From Hymenopellis radicata (Eukaryota; Basidiomycota; Agaricomycetes; Agaricales; Physalacriaceae), in contig JADNRX010000207.1 in assembly GCA_015501595.1 (NCBI GenBank), positions 33,566 through 97,565 on the forward strand: DNA of 64,000 nucleotides, read 5' to 3'. Of the stretch, positions 1 to 11,860 are shown piece after piece. Both the position numbers and the translations under genes were made by a program. The notes beneath the pieces are model-generated. The model did no database searches. It was not told the DNA's origin and saw only the letters and a program-made list of their open reading frames with translations. The first letter of the stretch is position 1, and each line of letters starts with the position of its first letter.

Positions 1-1020
1 AGGCAGTGCGAACCTGGGTACTGATCAGCACATGTGGAAGGCCTGATGAGTTTATCAGAAAAACAACGCATCATCCATCCTTGATTGCGGACATCTACCA
101 CCATCATCATGACTTTGTTATGCTGTTCTGCGGTTACGTTGTTATGTTGTTACGAGTTATGGGTTACGGGTTACGGGTTATGGGTCTCGTCTGCTTGTTC
201 GCCTCAGAAATGGGGATTGTTACTGGTGGTGGAATGTGAGACATTCTGAGACAATGCTGCTCAAGCATGCAAGCATCTCCAGAGTGCACGCCACGTCGAG
301 CCGAGTGTCGAGCGCCGGGAATTGGAACCCTGCGTGGAAGGTAGCGCAGGTTGTATTCGTCAGAGTGGGACGCGTGAGCCGACAACTAGTTTTGTCGCCA
401 CGAAGCGCTGTCCGCTACAGTGGCCGGCTGCCAGAGCCGGCGTGGCGGTATGCGGGGCCCGGTTGCCGTAAGAACTCTGCCGTCGGGTGTATTACCTTCC
501 TCATAACTCATAACTCATAACTCATTCAATTAAGCGCCGAAAGGTGGAAAACAAGAGTGTGCGTCTGACACAGTGCTTGTCTTACAGATGTATCTTCGGC
601 TCAAAGACCTATAGAATTATGAGAATGGCTGAGCTTTTCGGAGACTGTCATGCGCCACACAAGATTTGCACGGATGCATAATGTGTACTATCCCACACGG
701 TCTACCCGGATCAAAAACGTCTAAGACTGACATTATCGTTCGGGATTAGTAGGTGTAGTGAACTGAGTAAGGTTAGCTACCACCAGGTCGGCCCCTAATC
801 ATGACCGAGTCGTCAGCCGCAGACTCATAGCGTACTATAGCTTCAAACCGGCACAAGGAGCTGCTTCTAGGTAATAACTTGACATCGACGATTAACCCTA
901 CGCAATAGTAATTAGAGGATCCGAGGTATATACTAAGAATAACATAATTGACAGTGAGATGATTGGAAACGAAGAGCGTCCCGTAGCGGTGCTTTCGTAT
1001 GTGGCACGCCGGTGCGCACG
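1..1020. other. Gene-poor left end with inverted 7-bp repeats
   Basis: I see no supportable gene here. Positions 154-188 hold five tandem 7-mers of the form GRGTTAY/GGGTCTC, and 500-526 hold the complementary CTCATAA repeat about three and a half times, so the two arrays are inverted relative to one another around a 310-bp core. This could be a small inverted-repeat element of about 390 bp, but I found no clear target duplication. The rest (540-1020) is the region 3' of the kinase gene that ends at 1021. Confidence 0.35.
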
Positions 1021-4000
1021 TCATAGATCTAAGTGTCCTCGACGCACGGTGTCCAGACTGTGCAGAGAATCTAGAATTGTGCACGCCGTTGGTCGAGTTT
1101 TGGGTGATGGCGATATGCAGGGGGCTACAACTGCATCCCACAAATAGGGTGGAAGGATGTCGGTTGGTGGCTGCGGAGGGAGCCTCCTCAAAGCAATACG
1201 GTTCGCCACGGCGCCGTCGGTGCGCAAATCTGAATACGGCGGCTCGCCCGTGTAGATCTAAATCTCTGTCAAAGTTGCACAGGCGACTTGCGGTGTACTA
1301 ACCTCAACGATAGTGCAGCCAAATGAGTATATATCGACTTTCTTCAGAAGTGTGGGGTCAAATTCTGACTCATTTATCAGCTCCGGAGGAAGCCATCGGA
1401 TGTTTCCTCGGTTTCGTGTCGATGTACCCGGCAGCTGCGTCTCGGCGACGAGGCTTATTCCGAAATCAGCCAGACAACAACGGAAGTCCTTCCCTACAAG
1501 TATATTCGCCTGAAGAGAGCGGCGTCAGCGATCTTTCAAAGATGTAGGATGCCGGCCCCACTCACTCCGCGTATGTCTTTGTGGATCACGCAGGGGTCAA
1601 GACCGTGTAGGTATTCGATGCCAGCAGCGATATCCCAGAGCTATCCGCGAAGAACAATATTACTGTATAGTTCCCTAACTCGATAAAACTGACGTACACA
1701 TTGCCAACGGTCATGATGCGGATGGCTTTCTAAGAAGTCATTGATATTACCATGTTCCATCCACGGCGAGACGAAACAAAGGCGTCCCGGAAAGACCTCA
1801 ATGCTGACGCCATGGAAAGCTAGAATATTCCGGTGCGAGACTTGGCGCCAAATCAATGCTTCCTGACAAAAGGCCTGGACGAACATTGACATCTAGCCGG
1901 TTACAAGTGCATCGGAGACTCACTTTCATCACCCGTTCCATTCGTAACTTGCCTTGACTATGAATTCGGAGGATCTTCAGGCATACCAATTCTCCCTTGT
2001 ACCTAGCTCGACAGATATCCTGGGGAAGTGTCAGCTTCAACTGCCATTTATATAAGAGAACCTACTGAAAATGCGCCTCCAGCATGCATGACATTGTCGC
2101 GCGCGCCAAGATCACTTGCGGGTAGATATAACTGAGCTGGAAGGATATCGTATAGCGTACTCAAGGAACGTAGACACTTGATGACTCTCCGTCGATCCTC
2201 AGAGTCGCCAGACGAAATCAAGCCAAGGTTCTAAGCAACGATCAGAAGGATGAGGTAGTGTCAACAGCCTGTACATACCGACTGAAGCTTATTCATCACT
2301 TCTTGAGCCAGGGCTTGCGGTATGTACTCGATGTTCCTCCACGGAGCCTCTTGTCTCATGATCCAGTGGATAGCATCATTTAAATCGAGCCCGTTATTAG
2401 TCTGTGTGCGGGAGGACGCGGAAGAAAGGGGTATTACGACCTCCTGCAAATTCTCCTGTACCTGCGGAGGTGAAGAGCGAACATCCACAGCAAGTTCGAG
2501 CTCCATAGAATGCTCGTAAATAGTGTCCAACAGCGGAGACCACAAATGCGTGATGGTGGTGGTGGAGGGTGTGTTGATAGCAGGCAGCGAACGCGGGGCC
2601 GGCGACGAATGATGACAACACGGAGACACAGAAGCATGACCTTGGGGCGGCTGGTCCTGAGAGGGTATAGGATCATAAGGATAGGGTTGAAGGAGCCGAG
2701 GCAAGTCCTTTGCCCACACACCGAATTCAAAAGCCGAAACGCGTGCCGAATCATCATTGGCGTCTTCCAAGACGTTGAACACTCGATTTGAGAGCATTTC
2801 GGCCACAGCACTAGTCATCCCCGTGAAGCGCTGCAGGAAGAAATCCGCTGCATTCTGGCGGTATATGAGAAATGAATCACAGACGCCTTGGCGGGTATCC
2901 GTCCATGGATTCAAATGGTACAGCCTGTGCAGCGTAAACGTGAGTACATGATTGGGACCGTGTAAGGAAGCGACAACGAACATGTTGATCAGCACAATGC
3001 CAAGCGACCAGACATCTGCTGCACGAAGGCTATAGATGATATTATTTCTGTATTCTAGAAGACGAAAAGGTAAGCAATTAGCATGTCATGAGGAGATGTA
3101 ACATACCGTAACTCATGTATGGCGTGTTATCACAATCTGCTGTGAGCGAATTGTCATCACTGGCAGTCGACGACCCAAAATTAGTCAGCTTGACGATGAA
3201 GTTACGCTCCTGGCGCCCATCAGGCGTGGTCTGCCAAGCGTCGGTGACAATGAAGCTTTTGGGCTGGATATTGCGGTGGAAGACCTGCTGGTTATGACAC
3301 GATGCGACGGCCTCACACATCTGGGAGAACATGGAAGATATGAGGCGCAGACGTGTATAAGAAAGGAGCTGGGAGGGATGTAGCTTAGAGAGAAGACTGG
3401 AAGTTAATGTAGTGAGCAAAGAAGCCGAAGGATCGACGCAGGTAGGGAAGTCGCTTCCATCGTAATCACGGGCGTGTTCAAGGAAACTGAATAAATTCTC
3501 GCCAGGGACATACTCCATGACAAAGAGGATCAATGAATCTGAGGGCGTCTCAAGAAATCGATAGAGAGCAACAACATTGGTGTGTGGATCGAGAGACTGA
3601 TGAATGGTGACCTAAGATGGTGGCTCTACATTAGCGAGATTAAGGACAACAGATTACGAGGCACATACCCCGGACATCAGCGCTGATAGAACCCTCTCGT
3701 CAAGGTTTGCCTTCGACACACACTTGATCGCATACTCGCGCCCATAAACCCTGGAGGTTCCTCTCGAATGATGACTCTCCATACCTATACCCCCGGTAGC
3801 TGCAATGCGACCATCCTTCGAAGGAGGGCAGTACAAGATTTCGCGCACACGATAGACGACAGAGCAACTGCCAGCCCCAAGACATCGAATGACTTCAAAC
3901 TCCTGGATGCTCTGGTCAATTAATGTTCCAATTAGGACACCACCTGAATCAACAATGCGAATTGGAGAGACTGTTCTCGCAGGTTGCAACTTGCCATGGG

Positions 4001-4287
4001 CTTCCGGCGGTAGATGGTCGAACTCTGCCGCCAGCGAGGCCTGCCTCGTCGAAGTTTGAACAGAGGAGAATATGCGTAACGTCCCAGGGGAGAAGCTTGA
4101 GCGCTTACTGCCGTTTTCTGGACGGGACGCGCTGGAACGCTTCAAACCCGGTAACAGCATATTCACGAAGATCGGCCATTTCGGGAGTATCATTGCGCGC
4201 GCAGAAAGAAGGAGTGTAGGTCGCCAACTGGACGCTCTCTGAGCGTATTGTCGGTCTGTGCGACGAGAATTGAACAAAAATGACCAA
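1021..4287 (-). CDS. Two-kinase fusion: Ran1/Ksp1-like pseudokinase joined to a TKL-like kinase
   Basis: Hand-spliced exons (minus): 4287-4109, 4044-3669, 3611-3107, 3054-2982, 2924-2279, 2230-2066, 2019-1924, 1874-1698, 1640-1566, 1509-1303, 1257-1021. All junctions are GT-AG, phases agree and no stop interrupts 2736 nt (911 aa). The N-terminal half (about residues 110-480) resembles fungal Ran1/Ksp1-type Ser/Thr kinases: glycine loop GAGSCSVVY, AIK lysine, PYMSYEYRNN and NPWTDTRQGVCDSF. Its catalytic motifs read HRN instead of HRD and NFG instead of DFG, so it is predicted to be a pseudokinase. A Pro/Ser/Thr linker leads, inside the single exon 2924-2279, to the PWRNIEYIP module of the local kinase family. 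The second module and an intact kinase follow: VCLK, IHKDIRGANIL, ADFG, WLPPE and a normal C-lobe. Two separate genes with an unrecognised junction remain possible, but the shared exon argues for one protein. The start is uncertain (4287 or 4179). Confidence 0.72.
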
Positions 4288-4579
4288 CCCTGCGCACCTC
4301 GATGGAAATCAAGATTTTTGGAACTCCGCAAGATGGCCGAGCCTCTGCCGCGCCGTCGGGCCATGTCATAGAGACCTAGTCAATCGTCGCCTATATCGTT
4401 TGGCAAGTTCCCCGACCATAGTGAGAATAGAGACGAAGAAATTTGACTATCATAACCTTCCTCTAATCGACGACTTACGATCACAGATTCACAGGTAGTT
4501 ATCACCGCGTTCCTCGGACGCCTCGGAAAGCCTGGCGTCTCATCAGGGCTTTAGAAAACAATCATTCAATTTCTTAAAG

Positions 4580-6039
4580 TTACAGACCGACATGATTCTG
4601 AAATTGTATATATCCCGTCCCGCCCCCTGTCGCGCCTTCCGCATCAGTGAGCCAGAAATACCGCGCGGTCTGTGGCAGACTTGCTGCCACCCAATGTATC
4701 GTACCCGCACTAAAGTTTTCAAAGCTGCACGGCGGATCGATAGTCGGCCAGGGTAGATCAGTATGAAGCTCGACGCATAGGGTTCCCAGCCCACTCCCAG
4801 ACAGAGCGACGTCCAGGTCAAACCATCTCCAAAGTTGACTCTCTTCGTCTGGTTTAACACCAGGATACGTTAAATTGGTTGGCAAGAGGAATGTCATGTC
4901 TATCGTGAGCTCTTTCACTTGGTGTTGCGTGTTCCCTAGCGAGGACACAATATGGCGCCAGAGCAGATCACGGCTGTCCTCGAAGAACTGTCCAAACCTG
5001 AGGGTGATGTTGAAGCGATAGCGCGTTAAAGTTCCAAAGTCGATAAGAGGGTTGACCCGATCAAAATTGGGGGTCAGGCCATCGAGTACTGAACAGACAG
5101 GGGAAAACTCGTCAGTACTGTGGCGAGACGAAAGCGAAAACACTTACATCCAACATTCTTCAGGTTAAACTCCGATCGCGCCATGTTCATTAGAGCTTGT
5201 AGTCGTTGCAAACCGTCCGGGTCACCAAAGTTGAACTCGACGGTCACCTTCTCCGCGCCACGAAGAACACCGGATGTGCATAGGAAATCCAAGAGGTGTA
5301 CAGAACCACAGCCATGCATTCCCTTGCACAACGGGTTAAGGCCCAGCCCAGCGAATGCAAGTTCCTTCAAGAAAAGACCGGTCCTGTCGGCGGGCGGAAT
5401 GCCAAATCGCGAGCGTATAGTATCAACGCCAAAGTCGAGCGGAGTACAGTGGTCAATACTATGGCCATCTTCGTAATCTGCTACGGAAGCCCAGAGAACA
5501 TGAAGTTCCTCCACGTTCGGAACAGCTCTGAGGAGATGGAAGACGTCCGAAAGACTGAAACGGCAGAGCATGAAATGCACAACATGGAGAGAGCTGCAGG
5601 ACGCTAGCGCATCAGGCATGAGGATGGATACAAGGTCGACAGCACGAAGAGATATTCCCAAGAGGTTCGCCATGCCAAACATGATCCTCGGAAGAGCTCG
5701 AGACAAGTATCCGTCAGACGCGATATGGATCTCATCGCGCACGTCCATCGACCTGACGAAGTTTCTGATCTGAGGAGATCCTCCAAGGACGTCCATAAGC
5801 GCGTTTGTCGTCCTTTCTGGCTCGCCTAGTCGATGCTCACTCGTCCATGGCGGCAAAGTGAGGTACTGGAAGAGATGTTTCCGAATGCGATCATGGCACT
5901 CTGTTCCCCACGATGTGGTGAGCGCGAATGTCTTCAAGCTCGCGGGCTCGAGAGCTAGCTCGTCGATGATAGCAAGTTTGACGTTCAGCGGTAATTGGGG
6001 AAGCTGCACAGAGACCTTGCGTTTAGATGGGGTTTTCAA
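4580..6039 (-). CDS. F-box-like/leucine-rich protein, apparently intact
   Basis: Two exons, 6039-5148 and 5088-4580, joined by a 59-nt GT-AG intron in phase 1; the reading frame stays open (about 466 aa). The start has an F-box-like helix pattern (LPLNVKLAIIDELA, then LKTFALTTSWGTECHDRIRKH), followed by a long leucine-rich region as in agaricomycete F-box proteins. Such proteins usually act as SCF ubiquitin-ligase substrate receptors (family knowledge); the substrate is unknown. It is a paralogue of the plus-strand gene at 57252-58762: both contain a VHLLDF/LHLWDF motif followed by TSGVLR. AT-rich TATATATA lies upstream at 6120-6127. Confidence 0.7.
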
Positions 6040-6685
6040 CAGAACAAAAACGAGCTGACCTTCCTAGCCATGATTATGAGGAGAAGAATCTGAATGGGGA
6101 CTCGTTCAGTAAGGGACAATTATATATATGTCCGGGGGCTGAAGCGCTGATCCTTACAGAAAACAAGGGCGGAAGTACAATAGACTCGGCGATGCCATCC
6201 CAACGGATTGTGTACACCTAGTCGGGGATAATCAACCTTTTGTTTTAGGAAGATCCGCGCCTCACACAACAGCAATGACGGAGAATGGGCGACGGACCGT
6301 TTACTGCGTCTACATGCTGTGCGAGTGAAACGACCGATACATGTTTCCATTGGCAAAAGCATGCAGTCTTGAATTATTGAACAAGCCAGGTCCTCTTCCT
6401 TCAAGGAGTATAATGCGCGTCGATGAGCGACACAAACAGCAGAGCATCAGGGGGTTCCTTTGCTGAGCAAAGATCCTGAAAAGACATGGGCACTGCAGCT
6501 TTCTGTAGAACGTTGCTTGTATTGGCAGGCCCAAAAGCGAAGTGATTAGTTACGTCCCAGTCGCAGACCGAAGGTGGTAGAAGGATTGTCTTCTTTTTAA
6601 CAAGATGAATGTAGTAGTGACAGTAGGAAACAAGCCACGTCAATCCCAAAAAGGCAATTCGAATATCACAGTCGATCAGTTCTCC
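6040..6685. other. Intergenic stretch between F-box gene and hAT element
   Basis: Upstream region of the minus-strand F-box gene. A minus-strand open frame runs from inside the hAT element to 6401, but it crosses the transposon boundary and has no recognisable domain, so I do not call a gene. Confidence 0.3.
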
Positions 6686-7234
6686 TAGTGTTGCCGCGGT
6701 TCGGCTTCGAACCGTTAAACCGACAAACTGGACCGGAAAAAACCGGCAAAAACCGAACTTGCGGTTTCGGTTCCAATCGGTTCGGACGGGGTTCGAACCC
6801 GGTTTGGCGTCCAAAAAATGATTAAGTGCATATGAGTATTTTGGTGATTGGATCCAATTGTACAGTGAATAATACAAACCTGGGACATTATTTAGCTTCA
6901 TCTGAGATGGGGAGAAGGGCAGGAAATGCTGAAAACGAAGAGGTGTGCGGACTGATCCGGTAGGCTCGGAGAAGCCCGAGCCAAAGCCTAACTCACAACA
7001 GCTTGACAACCAGCTAATATTGCTTCTGAGTGTTTGCTATGATTGTCTGAGGTAGTTACAAGTAAATAGTACAATGTGCATCACCACTACATGCAGTTGC
7101 AGAAGTGTCAAAAATGTCAACTGGAACCAGGTTCGAACCGTAGTTTAACGGTTCGGCTTCGTTCGGCTTCAAGGGCTTACCTAAACCGGCAGAAACGGGA
7201 CCGAGTCAGACCTAGCCGAACCGCGGCAACACTA
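6686..7234. mobile_element. Non-autonomous hAT-type element with 8-bp TSD
   Basis: The element begins TAGTGTTGCCGCGGTTCGG and ends with the exact reverse complement, CCGAACCGCGGCAACACTA at 7216-7234. It is flanked by a perfect 8-bp duplication AGTTCTCC (6678-6685 and 7235-7242). An 8-bp duplication with termini beginning TAGNG is the hallmark of hAT transposons (established knowledge). The 549-bp body has GGTTCGAACC-like subterminal repeats and no transposase, so it is a MITE-like passenger. It lies between the F-box gene and the dehydrogenase gene. Confidence 0.93.
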
Positions 7235-7725
7235 AGTTCTCCTTTCAACCGTCATGTCGTTTATCCGAATGGCAGGACGCAAGAGCTTCTGCGTATCTTC
7301 AGGTCGGCTGTGCGCGGCGTGGCCATGACTACATGCTTGTAAGCCATTTGAGTTGCTTACTCATTCATACAATCCGCTTACATAGCGCTATCTTGTGTAC
7401 TGTAAGCAAAATCAAGCGAACTATCTTCGCAGTTTCCAGGAATAGCTGCTATTTCTGCTTTCTGAACTGGTGTCCTTAACCTGGGCGCGACAAGCTATCA
7501 GACGTGTCAACATTCTATTGCACCTGAGAATACTCGCATGCGGACGCACTTTCTCATGGGCGTCAGGCCCGCCACATTCTTCTGCCCTTCGGGGCCCCGG
7601 TCCGTCTAATAGGATTTTCCCCGCGGTGACATTCCAGTGACATCACGAAATTGGCAAATGCGGACCCGCGGTACGCTTATAAGAAGCTCTTCGTTTTCGT
7701 TGGGACGGTAATTGTTTCCATCATC
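7235..7725 (+). promoter_or_regulatory. Upstream region and TATA box of the dehydrogenase gene
   Basis: Non-coding stretch after the hAT element. A TATA-like CTTATAAGAAG lies at about 7676-7686, some 40-50 nt before the ATG at 7726, a plausible core promoter position for a fungal gene. No other gene is visible. Confidence 0.45.
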
Positions 7726-9237
7726 ATGTCTTTGCCCACAACAACGAAGGAGTACTATTTCCCGCAGGTCTGTGTGGTCCTCTTGCGGTCTTGATTACGC
7801 TAATCGATGTCCGATCCAGCGCGGCTCGTTCGAGAACTTGAAAGTGAAAGAGTCGCCTGTCCCAAAGGTGAAGGCAACGGAGGTGCTCGTCAAAGTACGT
7901 GCTGTGTCGTTACAGGTGCGTTCATCCTTTATCCTTCCCAATGCTACAAAACCTTGACTGACAGTGGGGCTGATAGTATCGCGATCTGATGATCTCTAAT
8001 GACTTCTATCCTGGGCTAACGTCTGTCCATCATTTCCACGGTTGTTTTTTCGGAACAACTGACGCCCTTCAGCGCACCGCCAGATCTTGTCCCGTGCTCT
8101 GACATGGCCGGAGAAATCCTGGCGGTTGGCGATGCCGTCACTGGATGGACGGCCGGCGACCGCGTCTGCCCCAACTTCACGCTGGATCATATCCACGGAG
8201 ACCTCGACGGCGACATCAAGGCGACCTCGCTTGGGGGACCTGTACACGGAGTATTGACGCAATATAGAGCTTTTCCTGCACATGTATGTCTTCCCTACGA
8301 AGTGGATATTAAAGGGTTTATGATTCGTAGTCACTCGTGCGTGTTCCGGAACACCTTTCCTACGAGGAAGCCTCGACGCTACCGTTCGTCCAACGTCACT
8401 CTGTTACGTGACTTCAACTAAGTTCGCTGTAGATGTGCGGCCTTGACTGCTTATAACGCGCTCACGGGGCAGGTCAAATTAAAGGCCGGCGACACGGTAT
8501 TGGTTCTGGGAACTGGAGGTGTCTCCATGTACGCGTTGCTTATGACTGCAGATACAACCTCATTCACACCATTCATCCGTAGCTTTGGATTACAACTCGC
8601 AGTCGCATCCGGCGCGACGGTCATCGCTACCTCATCATCAGATGACAAGCTGCAGATCGCTACAAAACTCGGTGCGAAACATGTTATCAATTACAACAAA
8701 ACGCCGGCTTGGGACGAGGAGGTGCTGAAGCTTACGGGCGGGCGCGGAGTGGATCACATCTTGGAGGTACGTCTTTGTCTTCTGTCGGGGTTATTTCCTC
8801 GCTCACTTCTCACGCAGGTTGGAGGACCTGGTACGCTAGAGAAGTCGATGAAAGCCATCAGATATGGCGGCTCGATTCATCTCATCGGTTTCCTTGCCTC
8901 AGTATGTTTCAAAATCGGACTGTCTGCAGACATATCTGATTCCCATTCTAAGACTAACCAACCTCTCGCGAACGTCGTTGGCCAGAGTGTGTTCAGAGCT
9001 TCCACGCTGCGGGGCATACTCATCGGTTCGGTCGCCCAGTAAGCTGCGTCTCGCCTCCTGTGACTTGTATGACTGAAGTATCTCGCCAGGTTCAAGGACA
9101 TGAACCGTTTACTGCAATCGAATCCCGAGACGACGCGCCCTGTTATCGACAAAGTCTTTTCATTTGACGAGGCGATCAAGGCGTACGCGTATCTGCAGTC
9201 GCAGGCCCACGTCGGGAAAGTTGTGATAAAGGTGTAG
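7726..9237 (+). CDS. Zinc-type alcohol dehydrogenase-like protein (MDR superfamily)
   Basis: Ten exons: 7726-7767, 7820-7915, 7977-8020, 8073-8283, 8331-8383, 8433-8528, 8583-8766, 8818-8901, 8953-9038, 9090-9237. Spliced length is 1044 nt (347 aa), open throughout. It has the medium-chain dehydrogenase/reductase layout: an N-terminal GroES-like fold (YRDLMISNDFYPGL, then SDMAGEILAVGDAVTGWTAGDRV), a linker ([27 protein letters not shown] in outline) and a Rossmann fold with VLGTGGVS, SGATVIATSSSDDKL and LGAKHVINY. It most resembles the fungal zinc-type alcohol dehydrogenase-like/quinone-oxidoreductase group. The structural zinc Cys cluster of classical ADH is not visible, so it may use NAD(P)H without structural zinc; the substrate is unknown. 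The gene looks intact and is the most ordinary one in the window. Confidence 0.88.
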
Positions 9238-10150
9238 AACACCGTGTGTCTAATTGTATTGTGGGCTATCGGAGAATCTATGTAAGATATACTCCAGCGA
9301 AGGCTGTTGAGTTCAGTTTGACGATTCATACTAAGAGATATAGAGCAGAGCGGATACTTATAAGTAGATGGCGTGGTGTGTCCAGCGATGCGGGACGATC
9401 AGTTCTTCGTGCTTATACTGCTTTCAGTGAGACCGGAACGCGTAACCATTTCTTTATATGGGCAGGCGTTGATTAGCTTGCTATTTTAAACCTCGTGACT
9501 TTGTTCATCTGGGCATTCTATACGGGCTGGCGCGGAACACCGAAATCGTAATTCGCTTTGGTGAATTGGCCGAAAAAAATATGCAATGGGAAGGTGTAGC
9601 CGAGCTTTTTGAGTTGCGCTAGGACGGGGATGTGAAATAACTAGGAAAGGAAATGTGGCGCTAGCGAACAGCTAACGGAGAACACTAGGCGTGGGAATTT
9701 TATCAGGTCCCGGCGGATCAGACTGTTCGAAGCGTGGCTGCTGCATTCCTTTTGGAGGCGCATTTCGGAAGGGATCTTAAAACATGGAGGTTGATGTGAT
9801 CAAGACACTAGTTGCGACTGGACAGGATTTCGATGCCATAGTACGATCTGCAATCCTAATTTTCAGTAGGGTCTCTGTTGATCCGCGAAAACTACATAAT
9901 GTTAGATCCGGTGAGATTTAAAGGCATCGTCTGCGAAGAAAGATAGTCTAATCGCGACGTTTATAACATAAGTATCAGAACAACGAAAAACGAGAACTAA
10001 ACAGAATGCCCGTGATCTATCGAAAGAGACTGTTGGAAACTGGGGGTATACTCCACCCGCACAGCTCGTAAGGATACTAATGCGGTTCTCCAAACTCATA
10101 TAGAGTCCAAATGGCCCACGTTGACGCGAATATTGCGTCGGGAAAATGGA
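9238..10150. repeat. Inverted-repeat arm (9483-9790) and local duplicate (9950-10150)
   Basis: Positions 9483-9790 read, on the minus strand, as a diverged copy of plus-strand 14900-15213; both share GATAAAATTCCCACGCCTA and CAACTCAAAAA(A/G)CTCGGCTAC. Positions about 9950-10150 recur in the same orientation at about 11020-11215, sharing GATCTATC(G/A)AAAGAGACTGT and GCGAATATTGCGTCGG. Both arms allow a short frame (AQLKKLGY(A/T)FPLH), so the repeat may derive from a gene fragment. No intact gene is visible. Confidence 0.55.
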
Positions 10151-10160
10151 GAAGGGCCGC

Positions 10161-10814
10161 CTAATGTGCTCGCATCCGCATCCTTCCACGGATGAAGGAT
10201 ATCGCCACTGGGGAAGGTGGGACATGTAAGACCCAAGAAGGAGCGCGCTCGTGGAATTGCGCCGCATCCGCCAACCTCGCGGCTTCTCTCCCCTTGTAGC
10301 TACGGAGTCGAGCTCTGAGGACACTAGCACGGGAAACTCCCCTGCGTACTCCCCAGTCGAGTCGACGGTTAAACGCCGAGACGAGTGCTTCAACCAAAGA
10401 CGCGATGAATGCATATCGTACGGGATCAGGATCCCGCGGGTCTGGAATATCCTGCAATTTCCATTCTTCATGATAGGCGAATATGTACTCCTGCTCGTGA
10501 GTTACGATGACATTCTCCTAGGCTTCATAAATGCGGTAAAGTGCTCGTAAAGGCGTGTCCCGCCTCTGCCAAATGGGGTGATTGCGCAGACGATGAGTGT
10601 GGGTCGCTACTGAGCGCTTCCAGCAAAGCTCACGATCATTGAGAGGATCTTGTAGGGAAGCGGGGGGTGGGAGGGGTAAACTCCAAGGTACGGGCCAGAA
10701 GATTGCTCGGAATGTCCGAAACCGGTCGGGCGAGCTCCAGATTACTACGTCCAGGGTGTTTCGCCACCTCGCCACCTCAACTTCATCAGGCTCCATAGTA
10801 CTTACTACTGACAA
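10161..10814 (-). pseudogene. Fragment of an unknown fungal protein with an in-frame stop
   Basis: The minus strand encodes a proline/tryptophan-rich sequence (ARWRNTLDVVIWSSPDRFR, LREPLNDRELCWKR-type text) ending at a TAG (10518-10520). The same frame then continues (YIFAYHEEWKLQDIPDP, DPVRYAFIASLVEALVSAFNRRLDWG) to about 10161. The continuous coding character on both sides of one TAG suggests a recently broken gene, or a stop lying in an unrecognised intron. I do not recognise a named domain. Confidence 0.4.
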
Positions 10815-11019
10815 AAAGATATCAGAGCAGCGCTAGTCTCGGATCTGCGGCAGCGTCCTGAGATGAAAATGGTCGTTATACGAAGAGAGACCATGCTGAG
10901 AACAGGCCCGGGGGTGGATGGAAGCTCCCTGATCGGCGAGAACTACGTGACCTACTGTAAGGCGCTCGAGAACTTTGCCCACGAACGGAGAGTCGCACCA
11001 TCCGCAATGTGTTATCGAA

Positions 11020-11215
11020 AGACAGATAGTATCCAATTGCAAAGTGAATAGCATGGGTATCCGAACAGCGAACTAGTAAAGAGAATGCCCATGATCTATC
11101 AAAAGAGACTGTCAGAAACGGAGGAGAAAGGGGGGTACTTGGACCACCATACACTCAGCTCGTAAGCTACTAATGCGATTATCCAAACTCATATCCGCGT
11201 TGAAGCGAATATTGC
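11020..11215 (+). repeat. Second copy of the 9950-10150 repeat
   Basis: Direct repeat of about 9950-10150, roughly 1.07 kb away, with clear identity in GATCTATC and CCAAACTCATAT blocks and small indels. The surrounding 10815-11266 shows no gene. Confidence 0.55.
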
Positions 11216-11266
11216 GTCGGAAAAAAAGTCGGTAGGTCGAAACGTACCGTAAGCCGAGTCTAAGTA

Positions 11267-11860
11267 CTGTAGTATTTCGACCGTAGGTTCACAGGGTGTG
11301 ACCTGTGACCTCGTGAACTTGTTTGGTGGGATATTCAAGGACCCGTGATTATGCTGCCAGAGGTCAATTTTGAAAGTCCCGACAAAATGAGCCAAATTTT
11401 CGAGGAAATTTTCGAGCAAAAGATGCAGAACGATCGGAAACGTCCAAATCTGCATCCAGAATCCGTGGGAAAGTCAATTCTCACCCGGGTCCGTGTCGGG
11501 ACTTTTGCGCCAACCTCTCACAGCATAATCACGGGTCCTGATATTCACAGCGGACATACCACTGTGACCCACTGAAAATAAGTTCACTAAATTTTTCAAT
11601 GGCAAGGTTATTTCACAGGTTTTAGGTGGAATCTCAATATAATTAGAGAAAAATGTGCTATTCTAGACCTAAAATACACCAAAAAGGAGAAAAATCCTAT
11701 AAAAACTGCTACCAAGCTCAATTTGAGAGCAAAAGTCCGATTTGTGACCAATTTAGGGCAGGTTCACAGCCAAAAAAAACTAGTGACCTGCTTATGTAAC
11801 AGGTTCATTTTTTGGGCTCGTGACCTGTGACGTGAACCTACTGTCGAAATAATACGACAG
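11267..11860. mobile_element. TA-flanked inverted-repeat element (CTGTAG ends)
   Basis: The left end CTGTAGTATTTCGACCGTAG, then GTTCAC, is mirrored by the right end GTGAACCTACTGTCG...ATACGACAG with a small indel. Both ends are flanked by TA (11265-11266, 11861-11862), suggesting a TA target duplication as for Tc1/mariner-like or related elements. It carries internal GTGACCTGTGACC/GGTTCAC motifs and no coding sequence. Its ends are related to those of the 49620-49863 element. Confidence 0.78.

Noticed and set aside
500..526. Telomere-like repeat
   Set aside because: The unit CTCATAA is not the TTAGGG type usual in these fungi and only about three and a half copies are present, with an inverted partner; an element end is more likely.
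1021..2040. Treating the terminal kinase as a decayed fragment
   Set aside because: At first the short open frames looked broken, but splicing the family introns gave a complete in-phase kinase, so the pseudogene reading was dropped.
6401..7009. A 202-codon minus-strand frame
   Set aside because: It starts inside the hAT element and runs through its end and target duplication, so it is a chance fusion with no recognisable domain.
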